This document shows, in pieces, positions 50,681 to 58,841 of a DNA stretch of 58,841 nt (position 1 is its first letter; each line of letters begins with the position of its first letter). The notes under the pieces were generated by a model. The model had not been told where the DNA came from and ran no database searches. It saw only the letters and a list, made by a program, of their open reading frames with translations. This DNA comes from Candidatus Kaiserbacteria bacterium (GTDB lineage: Bacteria; Patescibacteriota; Minisyncoccia; Phycocordibacterales; UBA2100), in NCBI GenBank assembly GCA_021413775.1, contig JAIOPS010000006.1, positions 1 through 58,841 on the forward strand, given 5' to 3'. Position numbers and translations under genes: made by a program.

Positions 50681-51829
50681 CTAGAGATATTCGTCGATGC
50701 GGTCGGTGTTCACGCATACCGACGCGCGTACATAGCGCTCGCCGTTTTTCCCGTATGCGGAGCCGGGAGTGAGCAGTACCTGTTTTTCGCGCAGCAACTG
50801 CATGCAGAAATCTTCGGCGTTTGCGGCTGAATCGGGGATTTTCGCCCAGAGATACAGGCTCCCGCGCGGAATTTCAAATATGAGACCGAGTTTTTTGAGC
50901 TTCGCCGCAATCGTATCGCGCCGTCCTTTGTACGATTCAATCATCGCCGAGTGCCATGCGTCGTCCTTGTGTGTCAGAGCGAATGCTCCCAGGCGCTGGA
51001 GGGGGAGTGACATCCCGGAATCGGTCTGAGATTTCACTTTTTGCAGAGCCGAGACGATGTCCGCGTTGCCCGCAACCCACCCCATGCGGTATCCCGCAAA
51101 AGAGTAGGTTTTTGAAAATGAGCCGATTTCGAGAGCCACCTCTTCGGAGCCGGGTATCTGCAGGATGCTCGGCGCGACAAAACCGTCGAACGTGATTTCG
51201 GAGTAGGCGTTATCGTAGAGAATGATAATAGCGTGTCTTTTTGCGAATTCGACGAACGGACGAAGCTCGTCGAGCGTCAGAGCGGCGCCTGTCGGATTGG
51301 ACGGGAAGTTCAGCCACATGTACCGCGTTCGCGGCGTGACGAGCTCTTCCAGCTCGGTAATGTCGGGCAGAAAGCCGCTCTCTTGCCGGAGACTGTACGG
51401 GACAACGGTGAGTCCGTACAGCAAACTCGGACCGGCAAATCCCGGATATCCGGGGTCAGGCACCAGTACTTCGTCTCCTACATCGGCAAGTGCGAGCGGA
51501 ATGTGCGCAAGTCCGTCTTTTGCCCCAAGGAGAGGAAGTACGTTCTCCCGGGTGAGCTCAACTGAAAAACGACGCTTGTACCAGTCGATGAGAGCCGAGT
51601 CGAATTCAGGTATGCCGCGGTACCCGGGATAGAGATGTGCATCGGACTCACGAACATATTTTTGAAGCTCGGAAAGGTACATCCCGCTCGGCACGATGTC
51701 CGGGGAACCGGCACCGAAGCTCAGAACGCGACGCCCCGTGGTCTTTTCTGTTTCAGCGACAACTTTCGCGAGGCGGGAAAAAATATACTCGGGAAACGCG
51801 TCCATCCGCCCTGCGATTTTGATACTCAT
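50681..51829 (-). CDS. Class I/II PLP-dependent aminotransferase
   Basis: 382-aa fold-type I aminotransferase. PLP lysine in GSFSKTYSFAGYRMG (near residue 237), with YPGYRGIPEF, NFPSNPTGAAL and YDNAYSEI. Given its place between pheA and chorismate mutase it probably converts phenylpyruvate and hydroxyphenylpyruvate to Phe and Tyr, though aspartate or another amino acid could be a substrate. It overlaps the mutase gene by 4 bases. Confidence 0.9.
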   Translation of the reverse strand: MSIKIAGRMDAFPEYIFSRLAKVVAETEKTTGRRVLSFGAGSPDIVPSGMYLSELQKYVRESDAHLYPGYRGIPEFDSALIDWYKRRFSVELTRENVLPLLGAKDGLAHIPLALADVGDEVLVPDPGYPGFAGPSLLYGLTVVPYSLRQESGFLPDITELEELVTPRTRYMWLNFPSNPTGAALTLDELRPFVEFAKRHAIIILYDNAYSEITFDGFVAPSILQIPGSEEVALEIGSFSKTYSFAGYRMGWVAGNADIVSALQKVKSQTDSGMSLPLQRLGAFALTHKDDAWHSAMIESYKGRRDTIAAKLKKLGLIFEIPRGSLYLWAKIPDSAANAEDFCMQLLREKQVLLTPGSAYGKNGERYVRASVCVNTDRIDEYL

Positions 51830-52119
51830 ACGTTCGTACTCCGCTCCTGTTCCCGCAGCGATTCGTCATGAATGCGGGTGAAAATATCCTTCACGAACGT
51901 GTCGGGGAGGGAGAGAGACTCACCTGCGGCGACACGGTCGGCAATCATGTTTTTGAAACGAGTATCATCGAGAGGTTGCGTACCCCGTGCGCGTTTGTAG
52001 GCGCCTATTTCGCGGACCAGCTCCGCTCGTTGCGCGAGAGCGGCGATGATTTTGTGGTCGACGGCGTCAATTGAATTGCGGAGATTCTGCAGCGTATCGT
52101 CGGGCATGCGAAGAATCAT
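51826..52119 (-). CDS. aroQ: Chorismate mutase, AroQ type
   Basis: Monofunctional all-helical mutase of about 97 aa converting chorismate to prephenate. The typical LRNSIDAVDHKIIAALAQRAELVREIGAYKRARG and the catalytic-site pattern DDTRFKNMIADRVAA are seen. Start could be 52119, 52107 or 52137; 52119 is preferred because MPDD alone would shorten helix 1 little. It is divergent from the T-box/trpE region. Confidence 0.9.
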   Translation of the reverse strand: MILRMPDDTLQNLRNSIDAVDHKIIAALAQRAELVREIGAYKRARGTQPLDDTRFKNMIADRVAAGESLSLPDTFVKDIFTRIHDESLREQERSTNV

Positions 52120-52156
52120 ATCAGAAACGCCGCGCACAAAAAATGAGCAGAATATA

Positions 52157-52184
52157 TTGACAAATCATCCGCCCAGTGTACATT
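52157..52184 (+). promoter_or_regulatory. Promoter of the T-box/trp operon
   Basis: TTGACA (52157-52162), 16-base spacer, TACATT (52179-52184). Confidence 0.65.
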
Positions 52185-52189
52185 TTTAT

Positions 52190-52424
52190 AAGCGAACGCT
52201 AATCGGGTCCCCGTATGAGGGGATTGGGCCCGGTTTGCCCCGTTTCGGGGCAGAGCGGCATCTGCATGAGTGGATGTCCGGGATTCTCCCGTAACAGAGA
52301 CAGCCGGTATCATTTCGAGCCGGCACTAAGGTTCTGAACAGGAACGAAGTAAGGTGGCACCGCGAAGAAAATCGCCCTTACCGCACGAGTTATTTCGTGT
52401 TGTAAGGGCGGTTTTTATTAGGAA
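52190..52424 (+). promoter_or_regulatory. T-box leader, probably tRNA-Trp responsive
   Basis: The hallmark T-box AAGGTGGCACCGCG is at 52351-52364; its TGGC pairs with GCCA, fitting a tRNA with discriminator G, as bacterial tRNA-Trp has. Upstream is a stem CGGG-TCCCC/GGGGA-CCCG whose 3' bulge contains TGG (52225-52227), a candidate Trp specifier; another TGG is at 52271. Downstream is a terminator (CGCCCTTAC/GTAAGGGCG then TTTTT, 52372-52417) mutually exclusive with the antiterminator. Uncharged tRNA should promote readthrough into trpE. Confidence 0.88.
52372..52417 (+). terminator. T-box-controlled terminator
   Basis: Nine-base outer stem and an inner CACGA/TCGTG stem, followed by TTTTT. 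Its 5' arm overlaps the antiterminator partner region. Confidence 0.85.
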
Positions 52425-52438
52425 ACAGTACCGGATAT

Positions 52439-53800
52439 ATGAAGCGACCACCAAAAATAAAGTTGGAAAATAAGCCGACCTACGTGAAGTTCGCGGAGGA
52501 TATCGACTTTTTTTCTCTTTTCAAAAAAATAGAACGGGAATTCGACTCCTGCTTCTTTTTTGAATCGCTCGGCGAACAGGCGAAGTTTGCCCGTTACTCG
52601 ATTATCGGATTCGGAGCCGAGCACATCGTAAGCGCGGACGCCGCGAATTTTATTCTCGACGGAGAGATGTACCCGACGGACAATCCGTACGAGATGCTGA
52701 GAGACATCATGCCTGAGCATGTCGCTTCGAAAATATTCGCCGGCGGTCTCGTCGGGTATGTCGGATATGACAGCGTGAATTTTTTCGAACCGGGAGTACA
52801 CCTCAAGGCGCATCCGGTATTTCCGCCGTTCATGTTCGGCGTCTATACCGACGGTCTCATCCTCGACAGGCTCACGAACGAAGTGTCGTATTTTTTCTAC
52901 GAAAAGAGCCGATTGGAGGATTTACAGCGCATCCACAAGAAAAAAGTACCCGCTTCCAAGATTTCAATCGGCTTCGTCAAAGATGCGCTCTCGAAGGACG
53001 AACATCGTGAGATTGTGGCGCGGGTAAAGGAGCACATACGGGCAGGGGACATCTTCCAGTGTCAGGTCGGGTTTCAAAGCGAATTCGAACTCAAAGGGGA
53101 CACGATAAAATTGTACGAGCGTCTCCGCGGCATCAATCCGTCGCCGTTCATGTACTACCTCAAATTCGGAAGTAAGAAAATAATCGGCGCGAGCCCGGAA
53201 TTGCACTTCAGCCTCAGGAGCGGTGAAATGGAAACGCACCCGACCGCGGGCACCATCAGACGCGGTACTACGGAAAAGGAGGATGCGCTGCTTGCGCGCG
53301 CATTGCTCAATGACGAGAAGGAGCGTGCCGAGCACAATATGCTCGTGGATTTGCACAGAAACGACCTCGGGAGAGTGTCCCGCTTCGGAACCGTCAGGGT
53401 GAAGGAGCTCATGACGGTCAGGAGATTCAGTCACGTGCAGCACCTCGTGAGTGAGATTACCGGTCTTGTGCGCCCGGGTGTCGACATGTTTGCCGCGTTT
53501 GCGAGCTCGTTTCCGGGAGGCACCGTGAGCGGCACGCCGAAAGTCGAAGCGATGAAAATAACGGACAGAAACGAAAAGGAGGGACGCGGTCCGTACGGCG
53601 GAGGCGTGGGGCACTTCGGATTCGACGGCAACTGTACGTTCGCGCTCACCATACGCTCTCTCTACTGCGACGGAAGCTATGCGTACACGGAGACGTCGAG
53701 CGGCATCGTATATGATTCGGTTCCGGAGAAAGAGTATGAGGAAATACAGAATAAATTCGGAGCCCTCAGAAAAGTACTGGGTATTAAAAATACACTATGA
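52439..53800 (+). CDS. trpE: Anthranilate synthase component I
   Basis: Converts chorismate plus ammonia to anthranilate. 453 aa. N-terminal Trp-feedback region FFFESLGEQAKFARYSIIGF (ES of the LLES-type motif), catalytic domain with FQCQVGFQSEF, LHFSLRSGEMETHPTAGTIRRG, RAEHNMLVDLHRNDLGRV, FPGGTVSGTPKVEAM and YTETSSGIVYDS. First gene of trpE-trpG-trpD-aroA-aroC under T-box control. Overlaps trpG by 4 bases. Confidence 0.95.
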   Translation: MKRPPKIKLENKPTYVKFAEDIDFFSLFKKIEREFDSCFFFESLGEQAKFARYSIIGFGAEHIVSADAANFILDGEMYPTDNPYEMLRDIMPEHVASKIFAGGLVGYVGYDSVNFFEPGVHLKAHPVFPPFMFGVYTDGLILDRLTNEVSYFFYEKSRLEDLQRIHKKKVPASKISIGFVKDALSKDEHREIVARVKEHIRAGDIFQCQVGFQSEFELKGDTIKLYERLRGINPSPFMYYLKFGSKKIIGASPELHFSLRSGEMETHPTAGTIRRGTTEKEDALLARALLNDEKERAEHNMLVDLHRNDLGRVSRFGTVRVKELMTVRRFSHVQHLVSEITGLVRPGVDMFAAFASSFPGGTVSGTPKVEAMKITDRNEKEGRGPYGGGVGHFGFDGNCTFALTIRSLYCDGSYAYTETSSGIVYDSVPEKEYEEIQNKFGALRKVLGIKNTL

Positions 53801-54393
53801 AAATCCTGATTCTCGACAATTACGATTCGTTTACATTCAATCTCTACCAGTACGTGGGCGAGATTATGGATGAATGCGGTGAAAAATATACGCTCGATGT
53901 CATACGAAATGATAAAATAACGTTGGAAGAAATCCGCAAAGCCGGCTACGACAGAATTATTATCTCCCCGGGTCCGGGCGACCCGGCGGACCCGGCGTAC
54001 TTCGGAGTGTGCGCGGACGTAATCGCACAGATGGGCGAGAAGACGCCGATATTCGGCGTATGCCTCGGCATGCAGGGGATTGTTCTGCATTTCGGAGGCA
54101 ACGTGGTTCGCGCTGGCGAACCGAAACACGGGAAAACGAGCCTCATTCGCCACGACGCAAAGGGGGTGTTTAAAGACCTACCGCAGCACCTCGAGGTTAT
54201 GCGGTACCATTCACTTGTCGCCGAGGAGAAGTCGATGCCGGAAGATCTCATCGTGACGGCGACGTCTGAAGACACGGGTGAAATTATGGGTGTCAGACAT
54301 ACAACGTATCCGGTCGAGGGCGTGCAGTTCCATCCGGAATCGTTTGCGACCGAGGGCGGCATGCTCATGCTCAGAAACTTCCTTAAGAAATAA
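53797..54393 (+). CDS. trpG: Anthranilate synthase component II (glutamine amidotransferase)
   Basis: Supplies ammonia from glutamine to TrpE. 198 aa class I amidotransferase: LILDNYDSFTFNLYQYVGE, SPGPGDP, nucleophile in GVCLGMQ and the His/Glu pair in QFHPESFAT. It is separate from trpD (not fused). Could also serve aminodeoxychorismate synthase for folate (folP is present, no pabA/B seen). Confidence 0.95.
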   Translation: MKILILDNYDSFTFNLYQYVGEIMDECGEKYTLDVIRNDKITLEEIRKAGYDRIIISPGPGDPADPAYFGVCADVIAQMGEKTPIFGVCLGMQGIVLHFGGNVVRAGEPKHGKTSLIRHDAKGVFKDLPQHLEVMRYHSLVAEEKSMPEDLIVTATSEDTGEIMGVRHTTYPVEGVQFHPESFATEGGMLMLRNFLKK

Positions 54394-54399
54394 CAGAAT

Positions 54400-55413
54400 A
54401 TGGATGCAACAGCGCTCTTAAATACGCTCGTCGCCGGGGATGATATCCCGGAGAGTGATGCCGTCGCGTTTCTCGATGCGCTGATGCGGGGAGAGGTCTC
54501 CGCGGTGCAGGCAGGGGCCATACTCACCGCGCTCCGCATAAAAGGCGAGACCGCTTCTGAAATCTCCGGATTCATCAGAGCAATGCGTGCGGCGATGATA
54601 CCGGTCGATGCGCCGGGCGCACTCGATATCGTCGGGACAGGCGGTGATAACTCCGGGACGTTTAATATTTCGACCACCGCTGCGCTCATCGCCGTCGGTG
54701 CGGGTGCCAAAATCGCCAAGCACGGTAACCGCGCGGCAAGCTCAAAATGCGGAAGCGCGGATGTGCTCGAAGCGCTCGGTGTGCGAATTGAGCTGACCAA
54801 GTCGGATGCGGAGCGTGTGTACGCTGAAACCGGGATGGTGTTTCTTTTTGCGCCGGCGTTTCATCCCGCGACAAAAGGGGTCGTGCAAGTGCGGAAAGAG
54901 CTGAAAATCAGGACTATTTTCAATGTACTGGGACCATTCCTGAATCCCGCCGGAGCAAAGAGGCAGCTCGTCGGCGTGCCCGATGCGGCCGTAGCGAGCA
55001 CGATGGCCGACGTAGCGGCATCGCTCGGGTATGAACGGCTGATGATTGTGGCAAGCGACGATGGAATGGACGAGGTAAGCACCGCTGCGCCAACACGCGT
55101 GTACGAACTCAAAGGTGATATCCGGGAGGAGTGGGTACTTGAACCGGAGAGGTTCGGGTTCGCGAAACCGGAACGGGGTGCTCTCTCGGGAGGCACGGCC
55201 GAGCAGAATGCCGCAATCGTAAAATCTATTCTCGGAGGCGAGAAGGGTCCGAAGCGCGATATCGCGGTTCTTAATGCGGCATGCGGCCTTGTCGTCGCAG
55301 GTATCGCCGACAGCATCGAGGACGGTATCGCGCGCGCGGAAGACTCTATTGAGAGCGGGAGTGCACGCAACGTATTGGATGCGCTCGTATCGGCGACGAA
55401 TAAACATCCGTAA
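54400..55413 (+). CDS. trpD: Anthranilate phosphoribosyltransferase
   Basis: Second step after anthranilate. 337 aa: DIVGTGGDNSGTFNIST (PRPP loop), KHGNRAASSKCGSADVLEALG, FAPAFHPA, RTIFNVLGPFLNPA and DGMDEVSTAAPT. All match the family. It starts 6 bases after trpG. trpC, trpF, trpA and trpB are not in the window. Confidence 0.96.
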   Translation: MDATALLNTLVAGDDIPESDAVAFLDALMRGEVSAVQAGAILTALRIKGETASEISGFIRAMRAAMIPVDAPGALDIVGTGGDNSGTFNISTTAALIAVGAGAKIAKHGNRAASSKCGSADVLEALGVRIELTKSDAERVYAETGMVFLFAPAFHPATKGVVQVRKELKIRTIFNVLGPFLNPAGAKRQLVGVPDAAVASTMADVAASLGYERLMIVASDDGMDEVSTAAPTRVYELKGDIREEWVLEPERFGFAKPERGALSGGTAEQNAAIVKSILGGEKGPKRDIAVLNAACGLVVAGIADSIEDGIARAEDSIESGSARNVLDALVSATNKHP

Positions 55414-55415
55414 AT

Positions 55416-56690
55416 ATGGATACGCTGACGATTACGCCATTGAAAGCTCCCGTAACGGCGAGCGTTCGGATTCCCGGTTCGAAAAGTTACACGAACCGTG
55501 CATTCATCATGGCCGCGCTTACTGACGGGACCGTTGCAATCAAAAATGCTCTTGAGAGCGATGACACTACCGCAATGATTCGGTGTCTTACGCAACTCGG
55601 CATCCCCGTGAAGAGCGAAGGTGGCAGTATCGAAATATCCGGCGGGGTGGCAAAGATTGCGGACGGCACATTCGACCTTGATTGCGACATATCCGGAACA
55701 ACCATCCGCTTCCTTACCGCGCTCGCGACGGTCGTTCCCGGTGTTAAAACGCTCTACGGCAAGGAGGGACTCAATAAGCGCCCGATTGCGGAGCTCGTAG
55801 ACGGTCTGCGGCAGCTCGGGGCGGATATTACGTATATAAACAAAGAAGGTTTCCCGCCCGTTCGTGTGAATTCGCGGCATCTCTCACCGGGAGAGGTCAG
55901 TATGAACGGGGATGTGAGCAGTCAATTTTTCTCCGCGCTCCTCATGATCACGCCTCTTGTGGGAGGTGTAACAATTACAGTCGACGGCGACCAGATTTCT
56001 AAGCCGTACATCGACATGACGATTGATACGATGAAAGAATTCGGCGTGACGGTTCACAATGATTCCTATACTTCGTACACCGTTCCGGCGGGACAGACGT
56101 ACTCGAAGAATGAGTATTCCGTTGAGGCGGATGTTTCGAGCGCTTCGTATTTTGCCGCAATCGCGGCTCTCACGCATTCGACGATTACACTTGAGAATAT
56201 GAATCCGCACTCAATGCAGGCGGATATGCGCTTTTTGAAAATACTCGAACGGATGGGAGCGGAAATTATTCCCGGAGAATATTCCATCACGGTGAAAGGT
56301 CACGGTGTGAAAGCCTTGGAGGCCAATATGGAAAATTGTCCGGACCAGGCGCAGACACTCGCGGTGCTCGCTGCGTTCGCTCCCGGCGTGACGCACATGA
56401 CAGGTGTGCGCTCTCTCCGGGTAAAAGAGACGGAGCGCGTCGTCGCCGTCGAGCAGGAGCTCGCAAAGATGGGTATAAAGACGGAATCTACACACGATAC
56501 GCTGACCGTCTACGGCGGAGATCCGAAACCCGCCCGCATCGATACCTACGGCGACCATCGCATGGCGATGTCGTTTGCCGTGGCGGGAACTATTCTGCCC
56601 GGGCTGGAAATAAAGGAGCCGCAGGTCGTACAGAAGACCTTTCCGGATTTTTGGAAGCGATTGAGCTCAATCGGTGTTACCGTGGCATAA
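55416..56690 (+). CDS. aroA: EPSP synthase (3-phosphoshikimate 1-carboxyvinyltransferase)
   Basis: Shikimate pathway, sixth step. 424 aa with [20 protein letters not shown], the signature [34 protein letters not shown] and [25 protein letters not shown]. Glyphosate-related alanine/glycine residues look normal in outline. Two bases after trpD. Confidence 0.96.
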   Translation: MDTLTITPLKAPVTASVRIPGSKSYTNRAFIMAALTDGTVAIKNALESDDTTAMIRCLTQLGIPVKSEGGSIEISGGVAKIADGTFDLDCDISGTTIRFLTALATVVPGVKTLYGKEGLNKRPIAELVDGLRQLGADITYINKEGFPPVRVNSRHLSPGEVSMNGDVSSQFFSALLMITPLVGGVTITVDGDQISKPYIDMTIDTMKEFGVTVHNDSYTSYTVPAGQTYSKNEYSVEADVSSASYFAAIAALTHSTITLENMNPHSMQADMRFLKILERMGAEIIPGEYSITVKGHGVKALEANMENCPDQAQTLAVLAAFAPGVTHMTGVRSLRVKETERVVAVEQELAKMGIKTESTHDTLTVYGGDPKPARIDTYGDHRMAMSFAVAGTILPGLEIKEPQVVQKTFPDFWKRLSSIGVTVA

Positions 56691-56700
56691 TGAATCTTCT

Positions 56701-57786
56701 ATGGCCGGAAACTCATTCGGGGAACTCTTCAGAATAACCACGTTCGGTGAATCGCATGGCGGTGCCGTCGGGGTCGTCCTTGATGGCTGCCCTCCGGGAA
56801 TTGAAATCACTGAAGAGGAAATACAAAAGCAGCTCGACCGGAGAAAACCGGGTCAGAGCAAGATTACGACGCCGCGCAAAGAGGCGGACCGCATACATAT
56901 TCTTTCCGGGCATTTCGAAGGCAAAACGACGGGTACCCCGATACTGATGATTGCCTACAACGAAGATCAGAAATCGGAAGATTACTCCGAACTGATGAAG
57001 GCATACCGCCCGTCGCACGCTGATTATACGTACGAGGCAAAATACGGTTTCCGTGACTGGAGAGGAAGTGGACGCGCGTCCGCGCGCGAGACGCTCGCTC
57101 GTGTCGCAGCGGGCGCCATCGCGCAGAAGTATCTGAAAGAAAAAGCGGGTATCGAAATATTGAGCTACGTGGAACAGGTCGGCGACATTACAGCGGAGGT
57201 AGATTTTAATACCGTCCGAATGGAAGACATCGAATCCAATATAATCCGATGCCCCGACCAGGGAGCTGCGGAGAAAATGATAGCGCTCATCGAGCAGGTC
57301 AAAAGCGAAGGAGACTCCATCGGCGGCATCATTCGCGGCGTTATCAGGAATGTTCCGAAAGGTCTCGGCGAACCGGTTTTCGACAAGCTCAATGCGGATT
57401 TAGGGAAAGGTATGCTCTCCATTAACGCAGTAAAAGGATTCGAAATAGGTTCCGGATTTGCGGGCGTCACAGGCCGAGGGAGTGGACACAATGACCCGCT
57501 CTACGCCGACGAGAAGGGGGAGGTGCGCACAAGGACAAATCACGCGGGCGGTACGGTCGGTGGGATCTCCAACGGTGAAACCATTTATTTCCGGGTCGCA
57601 TTCAAGCCCGTCTCAACCATCGCCAAAGAGCAGCCCACCCTCAATCGGCAGCATGAAAATGTTGTCTTAGCCGCAGCCGGCCGTCATGACCCGTGCGTAC
57701 TTCCTCGCGCCATTCCTATTGTGGACGCCATGTCCGCACTCGTTATCATGGACCACCTCCTTCGCAATCGGGCTCAGAACGGGTAG
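56701..57786 (+). CDS. aroC: Chorismate synthase
   Basis: Last shikimate step, FMN-dependent. 361 aa: [18 protein letters not shown] at the start, [57 protein letters not shown] and [17 protein letters not shown]. The ATG at 56701 begins 10 bases after aroA. End of the T-box operon. Earlier shikimate genes (aroB, aroD, aroE, aroK) are not in the window. Confidence 0.96.
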   Translation: MAGNSFGELFRITTFGESHGGAVGVVLDGCPPGIEITEEEIQKQLDRRKPGQSKITTPRKEADRIHILSGHFEGKTTGTPILMIAYNEDQKSEDYSELMKAYRPSHADYTYEAKYGFRDWRGSGRASARETLARVAAGAIAQKYLKEKAGIEILSYVEQVGDITAEVDFNTVRMEDIESNIIRCPDQGAAEKMIALIEQVKSEGDSIGGIIRGVIRNVPKGLGEPVFDKLNADLGKGMLSINAVKGFEIGSGFAGVTGRGSGHNDPLYADEKGEVRTRTNHAGGTVGGISNGETIYFRVAFKPVSTIAKEQPTLNRQHENVVLAAAGRHDPCVLPRAIPIVDAMSALVIMDHLLRNRAQNG

Positions 57787-57807
57787 TAATGTCATCGGGA
57801 TGATTCT

Positions 57808-57836
57808 TTGACATAACCCTCACTTTGTTGTACTTT
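57808..57836 (+). promoter_or_regulatory. Promoter of trpS
   Basis: TTGACA (57808-57813), 17-base spacer, TACTTT (57831-57836). A leader of about 40 bases follows, with AGGGG as ribosome-binding site 9 bases before the start. Confidence 0.7.
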
Positions 57837-57883
57837 GGCGGCTGGCTTAGCGAAACAACAGACCTTTGAAAGGGGACTGTCCA

Positions 57884-58841
57884 ATGACCGATATCGTATT
57901 GTCAGGCATCCGTGCGACCGGAGGATTGCATTTCGGCAATCTGCTGGGCGCTGTCCGTCACTTTGTCGATTTCCAGAAAGCAGGCAATACGTGCCTGTAT
58001 TTCGTCGCCGACTGGCACACGCTGACGACCCTCAAGGATCCCGACGAGATGCGCAAGAATCTCGTCGAGATCGTGAAGGATTACCTCGCCGCCGGCCTCG
58101 ACCCCGCGACGTCAACGATTTACGCTCAGTCGAGCGTGCCCGAGCTCGCCGAACTGTGCCTGCTTCTGTCGATGGTGCAGCCGTACGGCGAACTCATCCG
58201 CATCCCGACGTTCAAGGAGCTCGAACGCAAGCACCCCGACAATCTGAACTTCGGCATCGTGACGTATCCCGTTCTCATGGCGGCCGACATCCTCGGCCCC
58301 CGGGCGACGCTCGTTCCGGTCGGCGAAGATCAGATTCCGAATGTCGAATTGGCGCGTAATCTTGCGCACCGGTTCAACGAGCGCTTCGGCAAAACCTTTG
58401 CCGTGCCGAACATGATCGGCGATATGGTGAAGGTGCCAGGTCTCGACGGCAAGAAGATGGGCAAGTCGGAATCCGACAACGCCATCGACATCCACTCGTC
58501 GATGGAAGAAATCGCCGACCGGTACCGGAAAAAAGGTATCACGGACCCGTTGCGCGGACGTGCCACGGACTTCGGTCACCCGTACCGTAATGTCGACGAA
58601 AAGGCCGGTGTGGACGAAGGGTGTCGTGCAGTCTATCCGCTGCACGAGATGATTACGCCCGGCGAGAAGGACACACGGACTATCGCAAAGGCGTGCATGG
58701 CCGCCCAAATCAGCTGTGTCGACTGCAAGACCAAACTCGTTGCAAGCATCGCGGCGATTCTGGAGCCTTTCCAGGAACGCCGTCGCGCGCTCGCCACGCA
58801 GAACGACTACGTGCGCGATGTTTTGCACGAAGGCGGGAAAG
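57884..58841 (+). CDS. trpS: Tryptophanyl-tRNA synthetase, 3' end cut by window edge
   Basis: Class I synthetase charging tRNA-Trp. 319 codons are visible from the ATG at 57884, still open at the end of the window. Motifs: SGIRATGGLHFGNLLGA (HIGH region), YPVLMAADIL, PVGEDQIPNVELAR and the KMSKS variant KKMGKSES. Placement directly after the T-box trp operon is suggestive, but it has its own promoter and a Shine-Dalgarno, and its sequence style resembles asd and the methyltransferase more than the adjacent genes. Confidence 0.94.
   Translation, partial: MTDIVLSGIRATGGLHFGNLLGAVRHFVDFQKAGNTCLYFVADWHTLTTLKDPDEMRKNLVEIVKDYLAAGLDPATSTIYAQSSVPELAELCLLLSMVQPYGELIRIPTFKELERKHPDNLNFGIVTYPVLMAADILGPRATLVPVGEDQIPNVELARNLAHRFNERFGKTFAVPNMIGDMVKVPGLDGKKMGKSESDNAIDIHSSMEEIADRYRKKGITDPLRGRATDFGHPYRNVDEKAGVDEGCRAVYPLHEMITPGEKDTRTIAKACMAAQISCVDCKTKLVASIAAILEPFQERRRALATQNDYVRDVLHEGGK

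Noticed and set aside
57835..58359. Arginine-rich open frame over the trpS region
   Set aside because: It is out of frame with the clear tryptophanyl-tRNA synthetase reading starting at 57884, which carries HIGH and KMSKS motifs.

Overview
The window reads as a chromosomal segment of a Candidate Phyla Radiation (Patescibacteria) genome, most likely of the Parcubacteria lineage. The reasons are: very tight gene packing with many 4-base ATGA overlaps; an rpsF-ssb-rpsR operon with no rplI (bL9) after it; a 23S rRNA gene carrying an intron; an EF-P of the form I associate with CPR genomes (no PGKG loop); and secreted proteins with the DTLSDLQAQIQ coiled-coil plus peptidoglycan-binding layout I associate with these bacteria. 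TGA is used as a stop codon throughout, which excludes the recoded Gracilibacteria/SR1. The assignment rests on gene style and memory of families, not on a tree.

Layout. 1-6520: translation and housekeeping operon (glyS partial, a hypothetical gene, AI-2E-type permease, metG, SET-domain protein, patatin, TatD). 6549-7704: rpsF-ssb-rpsR, followed by an unusual structured repeat element (7681-7914). 7941-11740: a membrane protein, efp, GNAT, recA and asd. 11890-17661: an SGNH protein converging on a reverse-strand operon ftsK - Ig-like anchor - DUF5989-like - small ORF - NodU-type carbamoyltransferase. 17829-23851: a wHTH protein, a long gene-free leader, a 1189-aa S-layer-like protein, a second copy of the structured element and a TPR protein. 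23875-28172: a REP-associated Y1 transposase (RAYT) and two secreted-protein genes, all bracketed by one palindrome family. 28219-31024: surface proteins, small hypotheticals and the L10 leader with rplJ-rplL. 31104-34728: folK-folP, a wHTH/NTase-fold protein, an MscS-type TM protein and a sugar nucleotidyltransferase. 35232-38667: 23S and 5S rRNA without a linked 16S or tRNA. 38768-49064: rodA, surface polysaccharide genes, folD, GNAT, secDF and a methyltransferase. 49343-58841: aromatic amino-acid block (tyrA, pheA, aminotransferase, chorismate mutase, T-box, trpE-trpG-trpD-aroA-aroC) and a partial trpS.

The most interesting signals are as follows. (1) A family of short palindromes built on GGTG(A/T)CACC flanks the RAYT gene, supplies its stop codon, and has one copy inside the P1 loop of a group I intron in the 23S rRNA gene. 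(2) That intron sits at the site equivalent to E. coli 2593, the position of the chloroplast I-CreI intron. (3) A structured element occurs in two copies, after rpsR and after the S-layer gene; its conserved blocks are joined by hairpins of different sequence, and each copy is flanked by direct and inverted copies of its own upstream sequence. (4) At least fourteen genes have a -10-like hexamer 6-9 bases before the start codon, which points to leaderless mRNAs; three genes with long leaders and Shine-Dalgarno sites (asd, the methyltransferase, trpS) stand out as different. (5) A T-box precedes the aromatic operon, unexpected for a lineage thought to lack most amino-acid synthesis.

No tRNA gene, CRISPR array or replication origin was recognised.
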